This document shows positions 34,336 to 43,439 of a stretch of DNA of 64,000 nt, piece after piece. Below the pieces are notes generated by a model that worked only from the letters and a program-made list of their open reading frames with translations, was not told where the DNA came from and made no database searches. This DNA comes from Streptomyces collinus (GTDB lineage Bacteria; Actinomycetota; Actinomycetes; Streptomycetales; Streptomycetaceae). Numbering within the stretch: position 1 is the first letter of the stretch; every line of letters starts with the position of its first letter. Location of the stretch: positions 6,076,001-6,140,000 of the forward strand of contig NZ_CP133771.1 of NCBI RefSeq assembly GCF_031348265.1. Direction: 5' to 3'. Made by a program: the position numbers and the translations under genes.

Positions 34336-36452
34336 GTTGTGGGTGACCCTCCGATCTCCGGGGTGGACGGTCGCAGAACCGTGAAGACGTGCGCGGGCCT
34401 GCGGCCCGGTTCGAGGCGCACATAGTTGGCCCTGCCCCAGTGGTAGGTCTCGCCGGTGAGCTCGTCGCGCACCGGCACCGACTCGTGCCAGTCCAGGCCG
34501 AGTTGCGGCATGTCCAACGAGACCGTGGCCTCCTGGGTGTGGTGGGGGTCGAGGTTGGCGACCACCAGAACCGTGTTCGAACCCTTCCGCTTCGAGTAGG
34601 CGATCACCGCTTCCTGGTCGGCGTGGTGGAAGTGGATGTCCCGCAGTTGCTGGAGGGCCGGATTCTCCCGCCGGATGGTGTTGAGCCGGGTGAGCAGCCT
34701 GGTGATGGTGCGGCCCTCGCGTTCGGCGGTGGCCCAGTCACGGTGCCTGAGCTGGTACTTCTCCGAGTCCAGGTACTCCTCGCTGCCCTCCTTCAGCGGG
34801 GTGTTCTCACACAGCTCGTAGCCGGAGTAGATGCCCCAGGACGGCGACAGCGTCGCCGCGAGCACGGCCCGGACCTCGAAGGCGGGCCGGCCCCCGTGCT
34901 GGAGGTAGGCGTGCAGGATGTCGGGGGTGTTGGCGAAGAAGTTCGGCCGCATGTAGGAGGCGGCCTCACCCGACAGCTCCGTGAGGTACTCGGTCAGCTC
35001 CTGCTTGGTGTTGCGCCACGTGAAGTACGTGTACGACTGCTGGAAACCGATCTGGGCCAGGGTGTGCATCATCGCCGGACGCGTGAACGCCTCGGCCAGG
35101 AAGATCACATCCGGGTCGGTGCGGTTGACCTCCCCGATCACCCGCTCCCAGAACACCACCGGCTTGGTGTGCGGATTGTCCACCCGGAAGATCCGCACGC
35201 CGGCGTCCATCCAGTGCCGCAGCACCCGCACCGTCTCGGCGACCAGACCGTCCATGTCCGCGTCGAAGGCGATGGGGTAGATGTCCTGGTACTTCTTCGG
35301 CGGGTTCTCCGCATAGGCGATGGTGCCGTCGGGGCGGTGGTGGAACCACTCCGGATGCTTCTGCACCCAGGGATGGTCCGGGGAGCACTGCAACGCGAAG
35401 TCCAGCGCCACCTCCATGCCCAGCTCCCGCGCCCGCCGCACGAAGGCGACGAAGTCCTCCAGCGTCCCCAGGCCGGGGTGCACCGCGTCATGGCCGCCCT
35501 CGGGCGAACCGATCGCCCAGGGCACACCGACGTCGTCGGGGCCGGGGGAGAGGGTGTTGTTCTTGCCCTTGCGGAAGGTGGTGCCGATGGGGTGGATCGG
35601 CGGCAGGTAGACCACGTCGAAGCCCATCGCCGCGATCGCCGGAAGCCTGCGGGCCGCCGTGGCGAACGTGCCGTGCGGCTGCTCGCGGGTGCCCTCCGAA
35701 CGCGGGAAGAACTCGTACCAGGAGCCGTACAGCGCCCGCTCCCGCTCCACCAGCAACGGCAACGGCTCACTGCTGGTCACCAGATCCCGCAACGGATGCC
35801 GCGCCAGGACCGCGTCCACCTCCGGCGTCAGCGCCGCCGCCAGACGGGCCGCCACGGGGCGGTCCTCGTCCCGCAGGGCGTCGACGGCGGTGAGGATCAC
35901 GTCGCGCAGTCCCTCCTCCTCGGGCACACCGGCGGCCGCCCGCTCGTACAGACGGGCGCCCTCCTCCAGGACGACGTCCGCGTCCATGCCGGCCGGGATC
36001 TTGATCTCGGCGTGGTGACGCCAGGTACCGACCGGGTCCCCCCAAGCCTCGACGGTGAACGTCCACAGGCCGGGTTCCCCGGCGGTGACCGTGGCGCCCC
36101 AGCGGTCCGTCCCCGGGGCCAGCTCCCGCAAGGGCGTCCACGGGCCGGGCCGGCCCTCGGGATCCTTCAGGACGACGTTGGCCGCCACCGCGTCGTGCCC
36201 CTCCCGGAACACGGTCGCCGAGATCTCGAAGGTCTCGCCGGTGACGGCCTTGGCCGGCCGGCGTCCCTGCTGGACCACCGGACGGACATCGAGTACGGGT
36301 ATGCGCCCGACGGCGGTCGCGTCGCCAGGTGGTGGTGGCGAGGCCGGCGGGCCGGCATCGGCCGGGCGCGCGGGGCGTGCTTCGCCGCCGGGCGCGCGCG
36401 CCCCGGTGGTGCGGCGGTTGGGGGGTGCTGGCGAATGGTGCTTGGCGGGCAT
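34332..36452 (-). CDS. glgE: Alpha-1,4-glucan:maltose-1-phosphate maltosyltransferase
   Basis: 706 residues from ATG 36452, with AGGAG 6 bases upstream; the open frame before it lacks a site. GlgE adds maltose units from maltose-1-phosphate to alpha-glucan chains. It is a GH13_3 protein: a Pro/Ala-rich N-terminus of about 55 residues, the N and S insert domains (VVQQGRRPAKAVTGETFEISATVFREGHDA ...), nucleophile Asp in FRVDNPHTKPVVFWE, acid Glu in VIFLAEAFTRP and a donor pocket in YLPPIHPIGTTFRKGKNNT. It is the first gene of the operon, probably read from a promoter in 36453-36613. Confidence 0.95.
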
Positions 36453-36546
36453 GACCGCTCCTGTCCGCGTCAACGTGGGTGGGCGGAGGTCTGTGGGGAG
36501 GTGGGTCCTGCGTGGTGCTCCTGAGATGGGTACCCGCAGGAGCCTT

Positions 36547-36565
36547 CCCACCCTATTCGGGTGGG
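36547..36565. promoter_or_regulatory. Inverted repeat upstream of the glgE operon
   Basis: CCCACCC-TATTC-GGGTGGG, perfect 7-bp arms, 95 bases upstream of the glgE ATG. On the minus strand it reads CCCACCC-GAATA-GGGTGGG, and an AT-rich stretch with TTAACA lies just above it. It is a candidate operator or, less likely, a small leader hairpin. Confidence 0.45.
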
Positions 36566-36613
36566 CAATCCGGCACTTTGTTAACTACTCACGCGTATGT
36601 CGACACACAAGAC

Positions 36614-36642
36614 CGGCCTCGTCCGCGACGGACGAGGCCGGC
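36614..36642 (-). terminator. Terminator of the S8 protease gene
   Basis: Perfect 13-bp arms CCGGCCTCGTCCG (36614-36626) and CGGACGAGGCCGG (36630-36642), 3-nt loop, 26 bases after the protease stop and upstream of the glgE promoter region. Confidence 0.88.
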
Positions 36643-36667
36643 CCCCTGGCATGGCTGCTCCTTCGCC

Positions 36668-37870
36668 CTACACGCGCGGCACCCGCAGTAACTTGTCCGG
36701 CGAACCGACGCCCCGGCCGGAGACCTTCCCGGTCGCCGCTCCGGCCGTCAAGGCCCTCCCGACCTGGGCCGGAGTCGCTTGTCGATGATCGGCCAAATAG
36801 AGCGCGGCCGCGCCCGCGGCGTGCGGGGACGCCATCGAGGTACCCGAGTAGGCGGCCCGCGCGGTGTCGCTCGCGGCGGACGCGGAGGTGATGCCGACGC
36901 CCGGGGCGAACAGATCGAGCGCCGGACCGTGGTTGGAGAAGGCCGATTTCCTATCCCCCCGGTCGGTCGCCCCGACCGTGACGGCCTGCTCGACGCTCCC
37001 CGGGGAGTACAGGCCGGCCGGCATGCCGTCGTTGCCCGCGGCGACCGTGTAGGTGACGCCGGAGGCGATGGAAGCGCGGACGGCGGCGTCCAGCCGGTCG
37101 TTGCGCGGGCCGCCCAGGCTGAGGTTGGCCACCGCGGGCTTCCTCGCGTGCCGGGTCACCCAGTCGATCCCGGCGATCACCCGGGCCGTGGTGCCCCCGC
37201 CCGCGGCGTCGAGGACACGCACGGAGACGATCCGGGCCTTCTTGGCGACGCCGTGGGCCGTCCCCGCGACCGTGCCGGCGACGTGGGTGCCGTGGCCGTT
37301 GCCGTCCGCGGCGACCGGGTCGCCCCCGACGAAGTCCCAGCCGTGGCCCGCCCGGCCGGCGAAGTCCCGGTGGGTGGTCCGGACGCCGGTGTCGATCACG
37401 TAGACCGTCACCCCGGCGCCGGCCTTCCCGGGCCAGGTGTAGCTCCGGTCCAGCGGCAGCTTCGGCTGGTCGACGCGGTCCAGCCCCCACGACGGGGGGT
37501 TCTTCTGGGTGCCGTCGAGCCGCACGCGGGTGTCCTGGACGACCGAGGCGACCCGGGGGTCCGCGGCCAGCCGCCCGGCCTGTCTCGCGTCCGCGCGGAC
37601 CGCGTAGCCGTTCAGGACCGTGCCGTAGGTGTGGCTGATCTCCACCCCGTACCGTCCGGCGAGCCCCTTTCCGGCCGCCGACCCGGCAACCGTGTCCTCC
37701 TCCAGCGTCACCAGGTAACTTCCGTGCACGGAGCCGGGTGATCCGGCGCCGAGTATCCGCCCCTCCGGTACGGCGTGCGCGGGCAGGGTGGTGGCCGAAA
37801 ACGCCGCGGCGCAGATCGCCGCCGTCAGGCCCCCCGCCCGGCGCAGACGCCGCTCGCGCGTCCGTGCCAT
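36668..37870 (-). CDS. Secreted subtilisin-like serine protease (S8)
   Basis: 400 residues from ATG 37870, with GAGGAGGGGAA upstream. Signal peptide at residues of about 1-35 (RRAGGLTAAICAAAFSATTLPAHA). An I9 propeptide chaperones folding (SYLVTLEEDTVAGSAAGKGL ... VVQDTRVRLDG, about 50-120). The S8 catalytic domain has Asp in VYVIDTGVR, His in GNGHGTHVAGTVAG and Ser in YSGTSMASPHAAGAAAL. The protein ends shortly after the fold, with no C-terminal extra domain. It is secreted and processed outside the cell. It is divergent from glgP and stands alone with its own terminator. Confidence 0.94.
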   Translation of the reverse strand: MARTRERRLRRAGGLTAAICAAAFSATTLPAHAVPEGRILGAGSPGSVHGSYLVTLEEDTVAGSAAGKGLAGRYGVEISHTYGTVLNGYAVRADARQAGRLAADPRVASVVQDTRVRLDGTQKNPPSWGLDRVDQPKLPLDRSYTWPGKAGAGVTVYVIDTGVRTTHRDFAGRAGHGWDFVGGDPVAADGNGHGTHVAGTVAGTAHGVAKKARIVSVRVLDAAGGGTTARVIAGIDWVTRHARKPAVANLSLGGPRNDRLDAAVRASIASGVTYTVAAGNDGMPAGLYSPGSVEQAVTVGATDRGDRKSAFSNHGPALDLFAPGVGITSASAASDTARAAYSGTSMASPHAAGAAALYLADHRQATPAQVGRALTAGAATGKVSGRGVGSPDKLLRVPRV

Positions 37871-38146
37871 GGTCCGAGTTCCCCTCCTCGACTCGGCGTA
37901 CGGCTGCCGCGCGGCACCGCGTACGGCGGGCACGGGCCGGTACGCCAGGGGCAGCCTCTCGTGACGTGTGAAGCACCACAAGGACGCCTATGGGTGCGGA
38001 ATCGGCCATATTCGCGGATGGTGCTGTTCAGGCCGATCGGGCGGCGGGTGGCGGAGCCTCAGCGGCGGAGGCACCGACGCCGGTACTGTCGTAGGAGACG
38101 TCGTCGAAGCCCTGCGAAATCCAGCGAACGCGCCGAGGTGGAACCC

Positions 38147-40765
38147 GTGAAGGCGATCCGTCGATTCACCGTCCGACCCGTTCTCCCCGAACCCCTCCGG
38201 CCCCTCAGTGATCTGGCCCGCAACCTGCGCTGGTCGTGGCACGCGGAGACCCGTGACCTGTTCCGGTCGGTCGACCCCGAGCGGTGGGCCGCCTCGGGCG
38301 GCGACCCCGTCCGGCTGCTCGGCAGCGTGCCGCCCGCGCGGCTCGCGGAGCTGGCCGGGGACGGCCCGTTCCTGCGCCGCCTCGCCGAGGTCGCGGGCGA
38401 TCTGAGCGACTACACGACCGGCGAGCGCTGGTACCAGACCCAGCCCGAGGAACTGCCCGCCGCGATCGCCTACTTCTCACCCGAGTTCGGCATCACGGCC
38501 GCCCTGCCCCAGTACTCCGGCGGCCTCGGCATCCTGGCCGGCGACCACCTCAAGGCGGCCAGCGACCTCGGCGTCCCGCTGATCGGCGTCGGCCTGCTCT
38601 ACCGGCACGGCTACTTCCGCCAGACCCTGTCCCGGGACGGCTGGCAGCAGGAGCACTACCCGGTCCTCGACCCCAACGAGCTGCCCGTCGTCCAGCTGGA
38701 GGAGCCCGACGACAGCCCCGCCCAGGTCTCCCTCGCCCTGCCCGGCGGCAAGCAGCTGCACGCCCGGATCTGGCTGGCGCAGGTCGGCCGGGTCCCGCTG
38801 CTGATGCTGGACTCCGACGTCGAGGAGAACGACCTCGGCGAGCGCGGCGTGACCGACCGGCTCTACGGCGGCGGCAGCGAGCACCGGCTGCTCCAGGAGA
38901 TGCTCCTCGGCATAGGAGGTGTCCGGGCGGTACGGACGTACTGCCGGCTGACCGGCCACCCCGCGCCGGAGGTGTTCCACACCAACGAGGGACACGCCGG
39001 GTTCCTCGGCCTGGAGCGCATCGCCGAACTCTGCGCCGACGGGCTGGACTTCGACTCCGCACTGGAGTCGGTCCGCGCCGGGACCGTCTTCACCACCCAC
39101 ACCCCCGTCCCGGCCGGCATCGACCGCTTCGACCGCGAACTGGTCGCCCGCCACTTCGGCCCCGACGCCGAGCTGCCCCGCATCGACGTCGACCGCATCC
39201 TGCGGCTCGGCATGGAGAGCTACCCCGGCGGCGAGCCCAACCTCTTCAACATGGCCGTGATGGGCCTGCGCCTGGCCCAGCGCGCCAACGGTGTCTCCCT
39301 GCTGCACGGCAACGTCAGCCGCGAGATGTTCGCCGGCCTGTGGCCCGGCTTCGACGCCGACGAGGTGCCGATCACGTCCGTGACCAACGGCGTGCACGCG
39401 CCCACCTGGGTCGCCCCCGAGGTGTTCCGGCTCGGTGCGCAGCAGATCGGTGTCCAGCGCGCCGAGGACGCTCTGACCGTCGGCGGCTCGGACCGCTGGG
39501 ACACGGTGGCCGACATTCCCGACCAGGACATCTTCGACCTGCGGCGGGTGCTGCGCGAGCAGCTCGTCGAGGAGGTGCGGGAGCGGCTGCGGGCCTCCTG
39601 GCGGCAGCGCGGCGCCCACACGGCCGAGCTGGGCTGGATCGACGGCGTCCTCGACCCGGACGTCCTCACGATCGGCTTCGCCCGGCGCGTCCCGTCGTAC
39701 AAGCGCCTGACGCTGATGCTGCGCGACCGGGACCGGCTGATGGACCTGCTGCTGCACCCCGAGCGGCCGGTCCAGATCGTCGTCGCGGGCAAGGCGCACC
39801 CGGCCGACGACGGCGGGAAGCGGCTGGTGCAGGAGCTGGTGCGGTTCGCCGACGATCCGCGGGTGCGGCACCGGATCGTGTTCCTGCCCGACTACGGCAT
39901 GGCCATGGCACAGAAGCTGTACCCCGGCTGCGACATCTGGCTGAACAACCCGCTCAGGCCGCTGGAGGCCTGCGGCACGTCCGGCATGAAGGCGGCGCTC
40001 AACGGCTGTCTCAACCTGTCCGTCCTCGACGGCTGGTGGGACGAGTGGTTCCAGCCCGACTTCGGCTGGGCCATCCCCACGGCCGACGGTGCCGGGACCG
40101 ACCCCGACCACCGCGACGACATAGAGGCCGCGGCGCTGTACGACCTGCTGGAGCAGCGGGTGACGCCCCGCTTCTACGAGCGCGGGCAGGGCGGGCTGCC
40201 CGACCGGTGGATCGAGATGGTCCGGCACACGCTGAGCCTGCTCGGGCCGAAGGTGCTGGCCGGGCGGATGGTCCGGGAGTACGTGGAGCGGCTCTACGCG
40301 CCCGCGGCCCTGTCCCACCGGTCCATGGGGCCGGACGCGGCCCGGGATCTCGCCGAGTGGAAGGGGCGGGTGCGGGCTGCCTGGCCGGGGGTCACCGTCG
40401 ACCACGTGGAGACGTCGGCGTCCGACGCGCTGGCCGAGCTCGGTACGACGCTCGGGCTGCGCGTGCGGGTCGCCCTCGGCGATCTCGGCCCGGACGACGT
40501 CGATGTGCAGGTCGTCTCGGGGCGGGTGGACGAGGAGGACCGGATCGGTGACGCGACGGTCGTGCCCCTGAAGCCGGTGGGCGCTCCCGACCAGGACGGG
40601 CGCTGGGTCTATGAGGGGCCCTTGTCGCTGGATCGCACCGGGCCTTTCGGGTACACGGTGCGGATCCTTCCCGCGCACCGGCTGATGGCTTCCAGCGCGG
40701 AGTTGGGGCTGGTGGCCGGACCGTCCGAGGAGCTGGTGGCGGCTGCGGGGTTGCTGATGCGGTGA
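38147..40765 (+). CDS. glgP: Alpha-glucan (glycogen/maltodextrin) phosphorylase
   Basis: 872 residues from GTG 38147, with GAGGTGGA 5 bases upstream; GTG 38138 is possible. A GT35 enzyme that releases glucose-1-phosphate from glucan ends. It is the bacterial type with an N-terminal DUF3417 region (PLRPLSDLARNLRWSWHAETRDLF). Conserved parts include YFSPEFGI, SGGLGILAGDHLKAASDLG, HTNEGHAGF and the pyridoxal-phosphate lysine in CGTSGMKAALNGCLNLSVLDGWWDE. It is divergent from the S8 protease and lies at the far end of the glgE cluster, giving the degradative arm of the pathway. Confidence 0.94.
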   Translation: MKAIRRFTVRPVLPEPLRPLSDLARNLRWSWHAETRDLFRSVDPERWAASGGDPVRLLGSVPPARLAELAGDGPFLRRLAEVAGDLSDYTTGERWYQTQPEELPAAIAYFSPEFGITAALPQYSGGLGILAGDHLKAASDLGVPLIGVGLLYRHGYFRQTLSRDGWQQEHYPVLDPNELPVVQLEEPDDSPAQVSLALPGGKQLHARIWLAQVGRVPLLMLDSDVEENDLGERGVTDRLYGGGSEHRLLQEMLLGIGGVRAVRTYCRLTGHPAPEVFHTNEGHAGFLGLERIAELCADGLDFDSALESVRAGTVFTTHTPVPAGIDRFDRELVARHFGPDAELPRIDVDRILRLGMESYPGGEPNLFNMAVMGLRLAQRANGVSLLHGNVSREMFAGLWPGFDADEVPITSVTNGVHAPTWVAPEVFRLGAQQIGVQRAEDALTVGGSDRWDTVADIPDQDIFDLRRVLREQLVEEVRERLRASWRQRGAHTAELGWIDGVLDPDVLTIGFARRVPSYKRLTLMLRDRDRLMDLLLHPERPVQIVVAGKAHPADDGGKRLVQELVRFADDPRVRHRIVFLPDYGMAMAQKLYPGCDIWLNNPLRPLEACGTSGMKAALNGCLNLSVLDGWWDEWFQPDFGWAIPTADGAGTDPDHRDDIEAAALYDLLEQRVTPRFYERGQGGLPDRWIEMVRHTLSLLGPKVLAGRMVREYVERLYAPAALSHRSMGPDAARDLAEWKGRVRAAWPGVTVDHVETSASDALAELGTTLGLRVRVALGDLGPDDVDVQVVSGRVDEEDRIGDATVVPLKPVGAPDQDGRWVYEGPLSLDRTGPFGYTVRILPAHRLMASSAELGLVAGPSEELVAAAGLLMR

Positions 40766-40943
40766 TTGCGGTGCGGGGCGACGGTCCGCGGTTCTTCACA
40801 TCGTGAGCCTCGTGCGCGCCGCGGTGGCCGTGATCGGAGTGTACTTCACCGGATACCGCCACAACGCCGTCACCGTCCCCATGGAGATCGATTATGGCGC
40901 TGCCCACGGCTCCACAGGGCCTGTCGCGCGGTTCCCCGCGCCC

Positions 40944-41474
40944 CTACGCGGACTCAGGTCCCGGCGCTGCCAAGTTGCGCAGCACGGTGCCGCACCTGCG
41001 GGCATACGCGTGCTGGAATCCCCTCGTCGCCGGGCCGCCCGCCTTCGCGTACCACTTGGCCGCCCGGCTGAAGGCGTTCACGGTGAGCCACACCGTGCCG
41101 TCGCCCGTGCGGTCGACCACGAAGGACTCCTCGCCGGTCTCCGGGTGGCCGGGCAGCGTGCCGTAGGCCCAGCCCGCCCGGCGGGGTTCCTCGACCGTCC
41201 AGACCACGCGGCAGGGGGCCTTGATCATGCCGGCGAGGGTGACGGTGACGTCCACGCCGGGGGCGGCGCGGTCGGCGGTCGCGTCGATGCCCACGCCCAT
41301 GGCCCGGTGCATCTCCCAGGTCAGGACGGCGTCGGAGGCCCGGCGGAAGACCTCCTCACCCTCGCCGAGGCGGGTGCGCACGTTCATGGGGTGGAAGCCC
41401 GGCGGGCAGAAGCCCTGGTCGCGGGTGGCGCCGACGTCGGCGTAGGTGAAGTCCTGCGAATCCGTAGAAGACAC
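40944..41474 (-). CDS. DUF1990-like SRPBCC protein
   Basis: 176 residues from GTG 41474; TTG 41483 would add three. The N-terminal half has FTYADVGATRDQGFCPPGFHPMNVRTRLGEGEEVFRRASDAVLTWEMHRAMGV, the C-terminal half AWYGTLPGHPE-like AYGTLPGHPETGEESFVVD and RAAKWYAKAGGPATRGFQHAYARR. These match the DUF1990 family, thought to have a START/SRPBCC-like lipid-binding fold. The function is unknown. It is cytosolic by sequence, and convergent with glgP. Confidence 0.75.
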   Translation of the reverse strand: MSSTDSQDFTYADVGATRDQGFCPPGFHPMNVRTRLGEGEEVFRRASDAVLTWEMHRAMGVGIDATADRAAPGVDVTVTLAGMIKAPCRVVWTVEEPRRAGWAYGTLPGHPETGEESFVVDRTGDGTVWLTVNAFSRAAKWYAKAGGPATRGFQHAYARRCGTVLRNLAAPGPESA

Positions 41475-41543
41475 GGTCCCCAAGAGTAGGGCGGTACCCG
41501 GAGCTGCCTTCGTTCCGGGTACCGCCCTACGGTCATGCCGCGG

Positions 41544-43190
41544 TCAGCCGACGTTGACGGCCGACCAGGCGGCCGCGACCGCCTTGTACTCGGTGCTGCT
41601 CGCGCCGTACAGCGCCGAGGCCGCGTTCAGGGTCGCCGTGCGGGCGGCCGCGTACTTGGTCGTCGACGTCATGTACGTCGTCAGCGCCTTGTACCAGATC
41701 TGCAGCGCCTTGGTCCGGCCGATGCCGGTGACCGTGGAGCCGTTGGACGTCGGCGAGTCGTAGGCCACGCCGTTGATGGTCTTCTTCCCGCTGCCCTCGG
41801 ACAGCAGGTAGAAGAAGTGGTTGGCGGGGCCGGAGGAGTAGTGGACGTCCAGGCTGCCGAGGCCGGCGGACCAGGCGTCGGCGGAGTCACCGTCCTTGCT
41901 GGGCTTGTCCATGTAGCGCAGTGGGGTGCCGTCGCCTCGGATGTCGATCTTCTCGCCGATGAGGTAGTCGCCGACATCGGAGGTGTTGTTCGCGTAGAAC
42001 TCCGCGCCCGCGCCGAAGATGTCGCTCGTGGCCTCGTTCAGACCGCCGGACTCGCCGCTGTAGTTGAGGCCCGCCGTGGCCGACGTCAGGCCGTGGCTCA
42101 TCTCGTGGGCGGCCACGTCGAGCGAGGTCAGCGGGTGGGTGTTGCCCGAGCCGTCGCCGTAGGTCATGCAGAAGCAGCTGTCCGACCAGAAGGCGTTGAC
42201 GTAGTTGTTGCCGTAGTGGACGCGCGAGTAGGCGGCCTTGCCGTCGTTGCGGATGCCGCTGCGGCCGAAGGTGCTCTTGTAGAAGTCCCAGGTGACCTGG
42301 GCGCCGTAGTGGGCGTCGGCGGCGGCCGTCTCCGCGTTGGACGGGTTGCCGGTGCCCCAGACGTCGTCCGCGCCGGAGAAGAGGGTGCCGGTGCCGGAGG
42401 TGCCGCGGTTCAGGTTGTACGTCTTGTGGCCGCCGCGCGTGCCGTCGGTCAGGTTGTACGTCGACCCGGACTTGGTGGTGGTGAGGTCGACCTTGCCGCT
42501 GTACGTGGTGGTGCCGGTGCCGGTCTCGATGGCCTGGTACTCGTACAGCTTCTTGCCGCTGGCGGCGTCGGTGACGACGTGGAGTTCGTTCGGCGTGCCG
42601 TCCTCCTGGAGGCCGCCGACGACCGTCTCGTAGGCGAGGGTGGGCTTGCCGTCGGCCGCCCAGATCACCTTGCGGGGCGTGGAGTTCGCCTCGGTCTTCT
42701 CCGAGCCGGCCGCCTTGGCGAGGGTCACGGCCTGCTTCTCCGCCTTGGCCGCGGTGACGGCCGGCTTGAGCGTGGCGACCTTGAGCGTGGCCTTCGTGGC
42801 TCTGGTGACGCCCTTGGCCGCGCCGGACTTCGACTCGTGCACGACGAGGTCGCCGCCGAGGACCGGCAGACCGGCGTAGGTCCGCTCGTAGCGGGTGTGG
42901 ACGCTGCCGTCGGCGTCCTTCACGACGTCCCTGACTACGAGTTTCTCCTGGGCGCCGAGGCCTATCTCGTCCGCGGTCCGCGTGGCGTCCGCCTGCTGCT
43001 CCTGGATGAGCGCGGTGCGGGCGGGCGCGGAGAGCAGGACGGGGGCGGCGGCGAGCGCCGGCTTGCCCGCGGAGTCCGCGGCGACGCTGCTGCCTGGGGT
43101 CAGGCCGGTGGTGAGCAGAGCGCCGGCGGCGACGGCGGTGGCGATGGCCAGCGTGGCGCGCTTGTGACGCGCGTAGAGAGGGGAGGTCAC
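41544..43190 (-). CDS. Secreted M4 (thermolysin-like) metalloprotease
   Basis: 548 residues from GTG 43190, with TAGGAG 6 bases upstream. Signal peptide at residues of about 1-40 (RATLAIATAVAAGALLTTGL). An FTP/PepSY propeptide extends to about 205 (VVRDVVKDADGSVHTRYERTYAGLPVLGGDLVVHES). The catalytic domain has the zinc motif in VAAHEMSHGLTS and the third ligand Glu in GGLNEATSDIFG, with the C-terminal His region in SSGPANHFFYLL. Secreted zymogen with self-removal of the propeptide. It follows a closely similar M4 gene upstream, giving a tandem pair, but lacks that gene's P domain. Confidence 0.94.
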   Translation of the reverse strand: MTSPLYARHKRATLAIATAVAAGALLTTGLTPGSSVAADSAGKPALAAAPVLLSAPARTALIQEQQADATRTADEIGLGAQEKLVVRDVVKDADGSVHTRYERTYAGLPVLGGDLVVHESKSGAAKGVTRATKATLKVATLKPAVTAAKAEKQAVTLAKAAGSEKTEANSTPRKVIWAADGKPTLAYETVVGGLQEDGTPNELHVVTDAASGKKLYEYQAIETGTGTTTYSGKVDLTTTKSGSTYNLTDGTRGGHKTYNLNRGTSGTGTLFSGADDVWGTGNPSNAETAAADAHYGAQVTWDFYKSTFGRSGIRNDGKAAYSRVHYGNNYVNAFWSDSCFCMTYGDGSGNTHPLTSLDVAAHEMSHGLTSATAGLNYSGESGGLNEATSDIFGAGAEFYANNTSDVGDYLIGEKIDIRGDGTPLRYMDKPSKDGDSADAWSAGLGSLDVHYSSGPANHFFYLLSEGSGKKTINGVAYDSPTSNGSTVTGIGRTKALQIWYKALTTYMTSTTKYAAARTATLNAASALYGASSTEYKAVAAAWSAVNVG

Positions 43191-43342
43191 ACAAGCTCCT
43201 AGGTGTGGGGGAAGTGCTGTGGCGCTGTGGTGCTGTGCGGCGTGGGGGAAGAGTGGCACTTGAGACGCGTACATGTCAGGAGTGGGCGTGATGTTGGCCG
43301 GAATTCGACGACCAGATGTGCGCGAGGGCACGTCAAACGGAC

Positions 43343-43372
43343 GCCGCCCCGGGGGATTCGAACCCACCGGGG
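43343..43372 (-). terminator. Terminator between the two M4 genes
   Basis: Perfect 8-bp arms CGCCCCGG (43343-43350) and CCGGGGCG (43365-43372) with GGG/CCC inner pairing. It lies downstream of the P-domain protease gene. Imperfect repeats of GGGCCTAC occupy 43393-43440 up to that gene's stop. Confidence 0.7.
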
Positions 43373-43439
43373 CGACGACCTGACTGGAGAGGCCTACGGG
43401 CCTGTGATCCGCGGGCCTACGGGCCTACGGGCCTGCGAT

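Noticed and set aside
43351..43363. GGGTTCGAATCCC on the minus strand resembles a tRNA T-arm.
   Set aside because: No anticodon or D-arm lies upstream and the bases form the loop of a terminator hairpin; no matching tRNA or second copy was seen to suggest an attachment site.
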